From CALVGQ01 sp031551965 (GTDB lineage: Bacteria; Bacillota_I; Bacilli_A; Erysipelotrichales; Erysipelotrichaceae): 64,000 bases of DNA. Shown here piece after piece: positions 7,168 to 14,837 of the stretch. Position numbers and translations under genes: made by a program. The first letter of the stretch is position 1, and every line of letters begins with the position of its first letter. The stretch covers positions 62,001 to 126,000 of the forward strand of contig JAVBMW010000001.1 of NCBI GenBank assembly GCA_031551965.1, read 5' to 3'. The notes under the pieces are model-generated. The model was given only the letters and a program-made list of their open reading frames with translations, searched no databases and was not told the origin of the DNA.

Positions 7168-7597
7168 TCATGAGACCAAAAAATTCATAATTATGCTTAC
7201 CATAATCTCGCGTTCATCTGGCCTTGATTCTGCAATCATAATCGTTAAAGCAACCAAAGCATCATCGGATATTTTCTTAGTTCCATCTGCATTAAATAAT
7301 TGATTGTTCTTATCCAAAAAATAGACAAATAATGATGCAGCTATTCTTTTATTACCATCGAACGATAATCAACAATATTTAACTCAGTCGCAATTTTTGC
7401 GACTGAGTTACTTTTTTCCAACTCCCATCATTAAAAATATTATTTATATGTTTACCAATAGTTTTTATATCCCTATCAAAAAGCTCAGCAATTTGTTCTC
7501 GATTCAGCCAAACTGTTTCATTTTCTTTATCAAAATCAACCGATATTTCTATTTCTCCATCTTTAAATATTATTAAATCCTTCTTGTTTATATCCAT
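7168..7597 (-). pseudogene. RhuM-Fic fusion gene, frameshifted and internally deleted
   Basis: The N-terminus is a RhuM-type domain (DLIIFKDGEIEISVDF, ETVWLNREQIAELFDRD, HINNIFNDGSW). It starts at ATG 7597, whose ribosome site GGAGGAAAGT would otherwise be read as codons of a longer TTG frame. After the KK codons the frame shifts: the family continuation SNSVAKIAT lies in another frame (about 7412-7385), while the open frame ends at 7379. A Fic C-terminus then appears in a third frame at 7362-7168: FDGNKRIAASLFVYFLDKN, DDALVALTIMIAES and a stop after NFLVS. Roughly 200 residues between the two parts are missing, including the first part of the HPFxDGNKR motif. The product cannot be functional. 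Confidence 0.8.
7381..7409. repeat. Palindrome at the break point of the RhuM-Fic pseudogene
   Basis: AACTCAGTCGCAA and TTGCGACTGAGTT form 13-bp perfect arms around TTT. It falls where the N-terminal reading frame ends, next to the internal deletion. Part of it encodes SVAKIAT in the ancestral frame, so it may be chance coding structure, a deletion hot spot, or a terminator (ACTTTTTT follows on the plus strand). Confidence 0.55.
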
Positions 7598-7964
7598 ACT
7601 TTCCTCCAATTTTGCCGAAAAAGATCAGCTTTTTACCATTATCACATATCATTTTTTAAAATCAAATCGCTAAATTGGTAATATTTGCATAAAAACAGCT
7701 CTTTTCGGCTTCGTATTGTACTACATCTGTAAGTTTGGACATTTTTTTAAAAGTAATGAATTTCTTGGTTTTTACTCAAAATGGCTATGTGTATAATCGA
7801 AAAAATGAAAAACGATAGATATTTTCCTAATTTATAACGGACTATGTCTATCATTTTATTTATGAAATGCCTTAAGTTGAGAAAGAAACAATTTCTTCAT
7901 CACTTATTTTTAATTTAAGTTTGTATCTAAACTATGGAGTGAATAAGATTTTTATATTAAATCA
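7598..7964. other. Non-coding gap with possible insertion-sequence debris
   Basis: No credible coding frame is present. The stretch around 7695-7752 (AGCTCTTTTCGGCTTCG, then TGTACTACATCTGTAAG, TTTGGACATTTTTTT) reminds me of ISL3-family inverted ends, but no partner end or transposase is seen. The remainder is AT-rich without clear structure. Confidence 0.2.
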
Positions 7965-8510
7965 TTATAGCTCAAATTTTTCTTTTATTATCCTTGCTAC
8001 TTCTGCAGGTTCTAAATTAGAATTATCTATTTTAGTATAATTTTCAAATGTTAATTCACCTTCGTTACTTACACAACGATATTCTTTATCATCATTGACT
8101 AATAGATTATCTGAAAACTCTATATTTCTTTTTGATGCTTTATTTTTTAGTCTGTTTTCTGTTTTGTTTCGCTCTAGTCTTATTTCTTGTGACGCTACTA
8201 ATTCAACATAATAGATTTCTGCACCACTAAATATTTCGGTGACATGTTTGATGTAATCCCAATCTTCTTGTTGATCAAAGGCCCACATATAAGTGAAGAT
8301 AAGTCCATAATTATTTGAAGCAGCATATTCATCAAATACTAGTTCTCTAAATCTTGAAATAGCCTTGCCGTTGAAATAACCAAAGATTTCTAACATCGGT
8401 TCAATTGACATATGATTATGAAATAGTCGCAGATCGGTTATTTTCATGAGTTCTTGACCTACTGTCATTTTTCCTACAGATGTATTGCCAATTAAGATTA
8501 ATAATTTCAT
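7965..8510 (-). CDS. Small P-loop kinase-like NTPase
   Basis: This 181-residue protein starts MKLLILIGNTSVGKMT, with a Walker A loop (residues 8-16) at the very N-terminus, as in shikimate-kinase/zeta-toxin-like and nucleotide kinases. A LFHNHMSIEPML segment follows, where such kinases bind substrate. Later come an acidic FDQQEDWDYI and a basic lid-like RLERNKTENRLKNKASKR. The product is probably a cytosolic kinase of an unidentified small molecule; zeta-type activity is not supported by any adjacent epsilon partner. AAGGAG precedes the ATG. It stands alone, facing the same way as uxaA but separated from it by a terminator. Confidence 0.7.
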   Translation of the reverse strand: MKLLILIGNTSVGKMTVGQELMKITDLRLFHNHMSIEPMLEIFGYFNGKAISRFRELVFDEYAASNNYGLIFTYMWAFDQQEDWDYIKHVTEIFSGAEIYYVELVASQEIRLERNKTENRLKNKASKRNIEFSDNLLVNDDKEYRCVSNEGELTFENYTKIDNSNLEPAEVARIIKEKFEL

Positions 8511-8544
8511 AATATATACTCCTTGATTGCTAAATTATAGCATA

Positions 8545-8565
8545 CAAAAAGGGCATCCGCCCTTA
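8545..8565 (-). terminator. Terminator of the uxaB-uxaA operon
   Basis: On the minus strand AAGGGC, GGAT, GCCCTT is followed by TTTGT. The 5' arm overlaps the uxaA stop codon. Confidence 0.85.
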
Positions 8566-10044
8566 AAGTGTTACTCCTTGTTTAAAGATCGCAAGATCAT
8601 GATATCCTGCATCTTCTGCTTTTACTTTCTGTCCGTTAGCGATCGCAAGGACATAATCAAATAATTCTTGGCCTACTTCAGCGATAGAACTATCTTCAAT
8701 TGCCCGACCTGCATTGAAATCGATCCAATTGCGTTTTTTATCATATAATTGAGTATTACTTGATATTTTTACAGTAGGTACGACTGAAGCAAAAGGTGTT
8801 CCCCTGCCTGTAGTAAAGAGGACAATGTGGCAGCCCGATGCCGCTAAAGCAGTTGAGGCAACCAAATCATTACCAGGTGCACTTAATAAGTTGAGTCCAT
8901 GTTTTACTACACCTTCTCCGTATTTAAGCACATCGACAACGATGGCACTTCCACTTTTTTGGGTACAACCTAACGATTTGTCTTCCAGTGTTGTAATACC
9001 TCCAGCTTTGTTTCCAGGACTTGGATTTTCATAAATAGTTTGATCATGACGAATAAAATAGTCTTTAAAGTTGTTGATCAGATCAACCGTTTTATCATAA
9101 ATTTCATTTGATTCACAACGATTCATTAATATTGTTTCCGCTCCAAACATCTCTGGAACTTCAGTTAAAATAGTGGTTCCACCTTTAGAAATCAGTATAT
9201 CTGAGAATTCTCCTACAACTGGGTTCGCTGTGATTCCACTTAATCCATCTGAACCTCCACATTTCATACCAATTTTTAATTCACTGACACTGATTGGTTC
9301 ACGTTTGTCTTTCTTGCAGATTTGTGCTAATTCTTCAATGATCTGTGTACAAACCTCCAGCTCATCTTCGTGGTCCTGTGCTACCACAAAACGAATTCTT
9401 TCCTCATCATATTGAGACATATGTTTTTTTATTTCATTAATATTTGAATTTTCACAGCCAAGTCCAAGTACAACTACTCCCCCTGCATTGGGATGCTGGA
9501 TCAAATTCGCTAAAATCTGACGAGTGTTTTCTTGGTCATCTCCCATTTGGCTACAACCATAAGGATGGTTGAAAGCTACGATTTCTTCTAAACCATCGCC
9601 TACTAAATGTTTACTAATTTTCTCCAATTCTTTGACTACATTGTTCACACAACCTACAGTTGGGATAATCCAAATCTCATTACGCACTCCAACTTGACCA
9701 TTATTTCGACGAAATCCGTTAAATGTCAATTCAGATGTTTTTTTTAGATCAGAAACTACTGGTTCATATTTATATGTTAAAGTATCTGATAAATTTGTCT
9801 TACAATTATGCACATGCACATGTGTGCCTTCCTCAATATCGAGTATCGCATGTCCAATTGAATAAGCATACTTAATAATGTTTTCATTATTTTTAATTGA
9901 TTTGATTGCGAACTTATGCCCTTGTGGAATATCTTCTTTCAACGTTACTTTTATCACACCTAAATCAATGACTTCACCACTTTTGAGTGGTGTTAGAGCT
10001 ACAGCTACATTATCTCTACTATGAATTAAAATAGCTTTTTTCAT
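8563..10044 (-). CDS. uxaA: Altronate dehydratase
   Basis: This 493-residue, full-length UxaA converts D-altronate to 2-keto-3-deoxygluconate (KDG) in the galacturonate/glucuronate branch. The N-terminal SAF domain (about 1-95) contains the metal-binding-type EGTHVHVHNC. The catalytic region follows with FNGFRRNNGQVGVRNE, NHPYGCSQMG and GMKCGGSDGLSGITANP. Conserved Cys and His residues suit an iron- or manganese-dependent dehydratase. It begins 1 base after uxaB ends, so the two are one operon: UxaB makes altronate and UxaA dehydrates it. Expression should follow the operator in front of uxaB. No uronate isomerase (uxaC) is in the window. Confidence 0.95.
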   Translation of the reverse strand: MKKAILIHSRDNVAVALTPLKSGEVIDLGVIKVTLKEDIPQGHKFAIKSIKNNENIIKYAYSIGHAILDIEEGTHVHVHNCKTNLSDTLTYKYEPVVSDLKKTSELTFNGFRRNNGQVGVRNEIWIIPTVGCVNNVVKELEKISKHLVGDGLEEIVAFNHPYGCSQMGDDQENTRQILANLIQHPNAGGVVVLGLGCENSNINEIKKHMSQYDEERIRFVVAQDHEDELEVCTQIIEELAQICKKDKREPISVSELKIGMKCGGSDGLSGITANPVVGEFSDILISKGGTTILTEVPEMFGAETILMNRCESNEIYDKTVDLINNFKDYFIRHDQTIYENPSPGNKAGGITTLEDKSLGCTQKSGSAIVVDVLKYGEGVVKHGLNLLSAPGNDLVASTALAASGCHIVLFTTGRGTPFASVVPTVKISSNTQLYDKKRNWIDFNAGRAIEDSSIAEVGQELFDYVLAIANGQKVKAEDAGYHDLAIFKQGVTL

Positions 10045-10045
10045 A

Positions 10046-11518
10046 CTAATTCTCCAAATCTTTCATTGCTTGTTCCATACCTAATTCACGAATGTTGTTT
10101 AAGTATAAATTCACTTGATCAACTAATCCATTGATCTTTGTCAAGTCTTGTCCATGAAAATTAACGTTTGATAAATAATTAGATACAAACTCTGGTTTGT
10201 CTGAATTTTCCACAAAGAATTCTAATACTTCCATATCATCTTTTACTGGATACACCTCAGTTCCGCGATGCCCCACTAATGCTCCATCTTTGATTTCATT
10301 TCCTGTGTAGAAGGCTAATAATGATGCGATTGAGAATGTTAAATGTTTTGGAAGGTTTCCTGTTTGTTCAATGTATCCTAAAAAGCTTGGCATACAACGA
10401 GCTCTCCATTTTGAAACACTGTTTAATGAAATCGCAAGTAGAGCATGTTCAATAAACGGATTATTAAAGCGATCGATCACCGCAGTTGCGAACTCCATTA
10501 AATCTTCTTTTGGTAAGGTTAAAGTTGGAATCACTTCATCATAGATCGTACTCATCATGAAATTACGGACTAAATCATCTTTCATCGATTGATTAACGAC
10601 ATCATTTCCTTTTAAGAAACTCGCTAATACAAATGACGTATGCGCTCCATTTAAAATGCGAACTTTACGTTGTTTGTATGGTTTTTGATTATCAGTGAAA
10701 ATCACATCCATACCTACTTTATCTTCTAATGCCTTATCCATTGGAAATTCTTTTGAAATATCTTTTTCAGATTCAATAACCCATAAGGCAAAAGGTTCAG
10801 CAGTATTCACAATATTGTCCTTGTATCCAAATTCTTCCCAAAGTTTTGGAGCTTCTTCACGAGGATAACCAGTTACGATTCTATCTACTAAGGTATTCGC
10901 AAAAATACAGGCATTGTCTATCCAAGCTTCAAATTCTGAAGATAGATTCCATAACTTGATATATTGTTTAACACATTTTTTTAAAGCTGGTCCATTATCA
11001 TCAATCAATTCAACAGGCAGCATAACTAATCCCTTTGAATTATCGCCATTGAAATGTTCAAAACGAGTTAATAAAAATTGAGTTAATTTACCTGGGAAAG
11101 TAATATCTAATTTTTCTTCGAACTTATCGTTTTCATTGTATACGATCCCTGCTTCTGTTGTGTTCGACACTACAAATCGAACAGTATCAATTTTAGCTAA
11201 GTTGATATAAGCTTCATAATCATCATGAGGTGCAACAATATCTGCAACAGATGTGATTTGTCGTGTTTCAACATATTCATCACCATTAACACGACCACGA
11301 AGTTGAAGAGTATATTGACATTCTTGATCTTTATACATGTCAATACTTCCATGAGCGATTGGTTTGATCAACACAATATTCCCATCAAAAATTTCTTTTT
11401 CATTAGCGATATCGATCATATAATCAACGAAGGCACGCAAGAAGTTTCCTTCTCCATATTGCACTACTTTAATGGGTCTTTCTTTATAATTTGTCATTTT
11501 ACGGTTTAATAGTTCCAT
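10046..11518 (-). CDS. uxaB: Tagaturonate reductase (altronate oxidoreductase)
   Basis: UxaB reduces D-tagaturonate to D-altronate with NADH; it belongs to the mannitol dehydrogenase family. Visible marks are VVQYGEGNFLRAFVDYMID (Rossmann-type N-terminus), VSNTTEAGI, FANTLVDRIVTGYP, and the C-terminal catalytic-type KVRILNGAHTSF. The frame stays open to 11599, but the ATG at 11518 is preferred. It has GAGG eight bases upstream, gives the family's N-terminus (MELLNRKMTNYKERPIKVV), and the longer version would run through the promoter and an 18-bp operator. The length of about 490 residues fits UxaB. It is the first gene of the uxaB-uxaA operon, divergent from a LacI-family regulator. Confidence 0.94.
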   Translation of the reverse strand: MELLNRKMTNYKERPIKVVQYGEGNFLRAFVDYMIDIANEKEIFDGNIVLIKPIAHGSIDMYKDQECQYTLQLRGRVNGDEYVETRQITSVADIVAPHDDYEAYINLAKIDTVRFVVSNTTEAGIVYNENDKFEEKLDITFPGKLTQFLLTRFEHFNGDNSKGLVMLPVELIDDNGPALKKCVKQYIKLWNLSSEFEAWIDNACIFANTLVDRIVTGYPREEAPKLWEEFGYKDNIVNTAEPFALWVIESEKDISKEFPMDKALEDKVGMDVIFTDNQKPYKQRKVRILNGAHTSFVLASFLKGNDVVNQSMKDDLVRNFMMSTIYDEVIPTLTLPKEDLMEFATAVIDRFNNPFIEHALLAISLNSVSKWRARCMPSFLGYIEQTGNLPKHLTFSIASLLAFYTGNEIKDGALVGHRGTEVYPVKDDMEVLEFFVENSDKPEFVSNYLSNVNFHGQDLTKINGLVDQVNLYLNNIRELGMEQAMKDLEN

Positions 11519-11545
11519 CTCTTTATCCTCAATTTCTAGCACTTT

Positions 11546-11563
11546 CATGTAAGTACTTACATG
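11546..11563. promoter_or_regulatory. 18-bp perfect palindromic operator of uxaB
   Basis: CATGTAAGTACTTACATG is a perfect palindrome lying immediately downstream of the uxaB -10 box, so bound protein would block transcription start. The divergent LacI regulator at 11668 is the obvious candidate to bind it; this is inferred from position. Confidence 0.75.
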
Positions 11564-11566
11564 GTT

Positions 11567-11595
11567 AATATATACTTTAAACAAAGGCTTGTCAA
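11567..11595 (-). promoter_or_regulatory. Sigma-A promoter of uxaB
   Basis: Minus-strand TTGACA (11595-11590), a 17-base spacer and TATATT (11572-11567). Confidence 0.8.
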
Positions 11596-11608
11596 GCATT
11601 TTAAAAAC

Positions 11609-11636
11609 TTGATTTTCTTAATTTAAAATGTATAAT
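11609..11636 (+). promoter_or_regulatory. Sigma-A promoter of the first LacI regulator
   Basis: TTGATT (11609-11614), a 16-base spacer and TATAAT (11631-11636). The leader carries AAACGGTAAT (11653-11662), one of the shared operator-like motifs, directly in front of the start codon. Confidence 0.7.
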
Positions 11637-11667
11637 AATAGAGAAAGTATAAAAACGGTAATTTTTT

Positions 11668-12678
11668 ATGAATATATATGATATTTCTAAAAAAGCAGGT
11701 GTTTCGATTGCAACTGTCTCTAGAGTCTTAAATGATTCTGAACATGTCAGTGAAGCAACACGAAAAAAAGTATTAAGAGTAATGAAAAGAAATGACTATA
11801 CTCCGAATGCTTTTGCACGAGGTTTAGGACTGAATACAATGAAAACAATCGGTATCCTTTGTCCTACCTCTGCCGATAATTTCATTTCAGATGCGATCAA
11901 TACTTGCGTTTCAAAACTACGAGAAAATGGTTATGATTCTATTTTAATGTGTACTGGTGAAAACTTTGAAGACAAGGCAAATGCAATGGAAATTCTATTA
12001 AATAAAAAAGTAGATGGTATGATTTTAATTGGTTCTACCTTTACAGAAATGGAACAAGAAAAGAATCAATATATTAAGGATGCTGCCGACAAATTACCAA
12101 TTATAATGATCAATGGATTTATTGATCATACAAACATCTATTGTGTTCAGGCAGATGACTACAAGGCGATGTTTGATATTACGACAAAACTAATAGCACA
12201 TAATAAAAAGAATATTCTTTATTTATATCGTTCCCTTACTTATTCTTCACTGGAAAAATTAAAAGGTTTTGAAGATGCTTTGATCAAAGAAAAAAACAAT
12301 TTCAATGTGAATGATTATATCCAGTTGATCGATGGTGATATTGATGAAATCAAAACTAAACTAAGTCAATTGTATTCCGAAAATATCCATTTTGATGCGA
12401 TCTTGACCTCTGATGACGAAATGGCTGTAGGAGCACTAAAATATGCGATAAAAAATAATATGTCTGTTCCATTTGATTTATCTATCATTGGTTACAATAA
12501 TTCAAAATTAACCACATGTACAAATCCTGAATTATCTAGTATAGATTCTAAAGTGAAAAAATTAGCTACAATCAGTGTTGAGAAGCTACTTAAAATTATT
12601 GACCAAGAAGAAGTAGAAAGGCATAGCTTTGTAGAAACAACTTTTATTGAACGGGAAACCACAAGTTTCAAAATTTAA
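11668..12678 (+). CDS. LacI-family regulator, probably of the uxaBA operon
   Basis: This 336-residue protein has a LacI HTH (IYDISKKAGVSIATVSRVLN, residues 3-22) with the minor-groove hinge helix (PNAFARGLGL). A periplasmic-binding-type effector domain follows, including the typical DAILTSDDEMAVGALKYA. LacI regulators respond to a pathway sugar or intermediate. Transcription diverges from uxaB and the 18-bp palindrome lies between them, so it probably represses hexuronate catabolism. No clear Shine-Dalgarno precedes the ATG; instead an AAAAACGGTAATTTTTT stretch does, so translation may be weak and the gene self-regulated. Confidence 0.9.
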   Translation: MNIYDISKKAGVSIATVSRVLNDSEHVSEATRKKVLRVMKRNDYTPNAFARGLGLNTMKTIGILCPTSADNFISDAINTCVSKLRENGYDSILMCTGENFEDKANAMEILLNKKVDGMILIGSTFTEMEQEKNQYIKDAADKLPIIMINGFIDHTNIYCVQADDYKAMFDITTKLIAHNKKNILYLYRSLTYSSLEKLKGFEDALIKEKNNFNVNDYIQLIDGDIDEIKTKLSQLYSENIHFDAILTSDDEMAVGALKYAIKNNMSVPFDLSIIGYNNSKLTTCTNPELSSIDSKVKKLATISVEKLLKIIDQEEVERHSFVETTFIERETTSFKI

Positions 12679-12682
12679 GATG

Positions 12683-12713
12683 AAAAATGCCCTGCAGAAT
12701 GAAGAGCATTTTT
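12683..12713. terminator. Bidirectional terminator between two convergent LacI genes
   Basis: AAAAATGC (12683-12690) pairs with GCATTTTT (12706-12713), and T-runs exist on both strands. The hairpin serves both flanking genes. Confidence 0.75.
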
Positions 12714-12715
12714 TT

Positions 12716-13723
12716 CTATTTCAAATTCGTTGATTCTAATTCATTGATATTACATTTCAATATTTGATTTGGTGGTTCATTGTTTCTTTCTTCTAATGCA
12801 TCGATCAAAATACTGGCAGCTGTTTTACCTTCTTCATAAGCAGGTTGAATGATCGTTGTGATCGATGGTGAGGCAAGTTCTGTCCATTCCAATGAGTCAA
12901 ATCCAATGAGCCCAAGTTTTTCAGGCATCAAATGACGGACGTCTTTCAGTGCTTGATAAACTTTTGTAAGTAACCAGTTATTACACACAAATACGCAAAC
13001 ATTTTCCTCGGTTTCAAGAAGAGGAACGATTTTCGATTCAATTTCTTCAATAGAAGTATTCATATCCGCAACTAATACATCATAGTTGATCTGTTTCAAA
13101 TTCATGTTGTCGACAAAACCACGGTATCGTTCTAAACGAGTTGTCAATACTTCAGGATCTGCGGTAACCAAAACGAACTTTTTATATCCCTTTTCAATCA
13201 ATAGATCACAAGCTTCATAAACTGCTTCATAGTTATTTGTCTTTACCCAAAATCCTTTAGTATTTCGATTCGGCGAATCAAAATAAACGATTGGTTTATC
13301 TTTATAATTGAGTTTTTGCCAACCTTCTTCAAAATTGACAGTGGGTTGAATAATAAAGCCATCTACACCCATCGCAACCATACTTTTTACATATTGGATT
13401 TCATTTTCTAGTTTATAATCACTCGATCCAACGATCAATTGATATTTATTGAGTCTTGCATAGTCTTCAATTCCTCTGACAATTTGATTAGCAAATGAGT
13501 TAGTGATATCTCCAATAATAACTCCCAACAAATGTGTACTTTTATTATTTAACGAACGGGCAACTGCACTGGGTTGAAATCCAGTTTTTTCAATGGTTTC
13601 CTCAATTCTTTTCTTTGTATCGTCGCTCATTTTTGCATATTTACCATTTAAGTAGAAAGAAACAGTCGTTTTTGAAACACCTGCAATTTGGGCAACATCA
13701 TTTATTGTCACTTTACTTCTCAT
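12716..13723 (-). CDS. LacI-family regulator (KdgR-like) of the eda-kdgK operon
   Basis: This 335-residue protein has a LacI HTH (TINDVAQIAGVSKTTVSFYLNG) and hinge (PSAVARSLNNK), followed by a ligand-binding domain (HLLGVIIGDITNSFANQIVRG, MGVDGFIIQPT, KLGLIGFDSLEW, SPSITTIIQPAYEEG). The local order, a LacI gene divergent from KDPG aldolase and KDG kinase, matches kdgR loci of Firmicutes, where KDG or KDPG relieves repression. Two TAAACCGGTTTA-like boxes lie in the shared promoter, one next to each gene's start. AGGAGGAAG precedes the ATG. Similar boxes elsewhere in the window suggest a wider regulon. Confidence 0.88.
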   Translation of the reverse strand: MRSKVTINDVAQIAGVSKTTVSFYLNGKYAKMSDDTKKRIEETIEKTGFQPSAVARSLNNKSTHLLGVIIGDITNSFANQIVRGIEDYARLNKYQLIVGSSDYKLENEIQYVKSMVAMGVDGFIIQPTVNFEEGWQKLNYKDKPIVYFDSPNRNTKGFWVKTNNYEAVYEACDLLIEKGYKKFVLVTADPEVLTTRLERYRGFVDNMNLKQINYDVLVADMNTSIEEIESKIVPLLETEENVCVFVCNNWLLTKVYQALKDVRHLMPEKLGLIGFDSLEWTELASPSITTIIQPAYEEGKTAASILIDALEERNNEPPNQILKCNINELESTNLK

Positions 13724-13737
13724 TTTCTTCCTCCTAA

Positions 13738-13749
13738 TAAAACGGTTTA
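13738..13749. promoter_or_regulatory. Operator box next to the kdgR-like gene
   Basis: TAAAACGGTTTA differs from the palindrome TAAACCGGTTTA at one base. It lies 15 bases from the regulator start, consistent with self-repression. Confidence 0.6.
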
Positions 13750-13792
13750 CCCCTTAATTATAAGGTTTAGTGCACAAAAGTCAAAGTCTTTG

Positions 13793-13821
13793 TTGACAAA
13801 TCAAAATAACAATAGTAAATT
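13793..13821 (+). promoter_or_regulatory. Sigma-A promoter of eda-kdgK
   Basis: TTGACA (13793-13798), a 17-base spacer and TAAATT (13816-13821). An operator box follows within six bases. Confidence 0.7.
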
Positions 13822-13826
13822 ATAGG

Positions 13827-13838
13827 TATACCGGTTTA
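13827..13838. promoter_or_regulatory. Operator box just downstream of the eda promoter
   Basis: TATACCGGTTTA differs from TAAACCGGTTTA at one base and sits at about the transcription start of eda. The same ACCGGTTTACT sequence recurs on the minus strand at 29162-29175. Confidence 0.65.
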
Positions 13839-13862
13839 CTTAATAGAAAGAAGGGTTTAAAT

Positions 13863-14825
13863 ATGAGTGATTTATTAAAGAAAATTCATGGAATTGGCAT
13901 CGTTCCAGTGATTGCCTTAGACAATGTTGAAGATGCTGCCCCACTTGCAGCAGCATTATGTAATGGTGGTCTGCCTGTTGCTGAAGTAACATATAGAACG
14001 GCATGTGCTCATGATGCTATGATCGAAATGAAAAAAGCACGTCCAGATATGCTTATTGGTGCTGGAACAGTTCTTACAAAGGAACAAGTTGATTCAGCAA
14101 TTGATGCTGGTGCGGAGTTTATTGTATCTCCTGGTTTAAATCCTGAAATCGTTAAATATTGCCAAAGTAAAAATGTACCTATTTTACCAGGAACTTCTTG
14201 CCCAAGTGATATCGAAGCAGCTTTATCATTAGGTTTAAAAGTTATGAAATTCTTCCCTGCCGAACAATTAGGCGGATTAGATATGCTAAAAGCCCTTGCA
14301 GCTCCTTACAATCAAGTTAAATTCATGCCAACTGGCGGAATCAATGCTAAAAACATCAATGCTTATTTAGCTAATTCTTTCATTCTTGCGTGTGGTGGGA
14401 CTTGGATGATCGATAAACAGGCGATCAAAAATAAAGATTTCAAAAAAATCGAAACTTTAACTAAAGAAGCCGTTAATACAATGTTAGGCATCAAAATCAA
14501 ACACATTGGAATCAACTCAAAAACTGTAGAAGCTAAAGGTTTAGCTGATCAGTACGCAAATCTGTTTCAAGGTACAGTTTCTGAAACTTCAAAAGGTTAT
14601 TTTGGATCAAGTTTGATCGAAGTAATGAATGAAGGTTTCCATACTGGAACTCATGGTCACATCGCAATGGGTGTAAATAGCACAGAACGTGCTATGGCAT
14701 ACTTTAGTGCTTTAGGTTATGAATTTGATGAATCTTCAATCACTTATGATGATCAAGGCGACGCTAAATTTGTATATTTAAAAGATGAAATTGGTGGATT
14801 TGCGATCCATCTAGTAAATAATTAG
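13863..14825 (+). CDS. eda: KDPG aldolase fused to a VOC/glyoxalase-like domain
   Basis: Residues 1 to about 205 are a complete class I KDPG/KHG aldolase: LPVAEVTYRT (catalytic Glu), GAGTVLTKEQ, LPGTSCPSDIEAAL, and the Schiff-base Lys in VMKFFPAEQLGG. It splits 2-keto-3-deoxy-6-phosphogluconate into pyruvate and glyceraldehyde-3-phosphate. Residues about 213-320 form an added domain (IKHIGINSK, a GHIAMGVNSTERAMAYF block, FVYLKDEIGGFAIHLV) with the strand order of VOC/glyoxalase-bleomycin-resistance proteins. Its role is unknown; metal ligands are not clear. Ordinary Eda has about 210 residues. AGAAAGAAGGG precedes the ATG. It is first in an operon with kdgK. Confidence 0.93.
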   Translation: MSDLLKKIHGIGIVPVIALDNVEDAAPLAAALCNGGLPVAEVTYRTACAHDAMIEMKKARPDMLIGAGTVLTKEQVDSAIDAGAEFIVSPGLNPEIVKYCQSKNVPILPGTSCPSDIEAALSLGLKVMKFFPAEQLGGLDMLKALAAPYNQVKFMPTGGINAKNINAYLANSFILACGGTWMIDKQAIKNKDFKKIETLTKEAVNTMLGIKIKHIGINSKTVEAKGLADQYANLFQGTVSETSKGYFGSSLIEVMNEGFHTGTHGHIAMGVNSTERAMAYFSALGYEFDESSITYDDQGDAKFVYLKDEIGGFAIHLVNN

Positions 14826-14837
14826 GAGGAAATTAGA

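Noticed and set aside
7690..7760. ISL3-type inverted repeat marking an insertion sequence
   Set aside because: Only one possible end is seen, with no transposase, partner end or target duplication. It is kept only as a low-confidence note in the gap entry.
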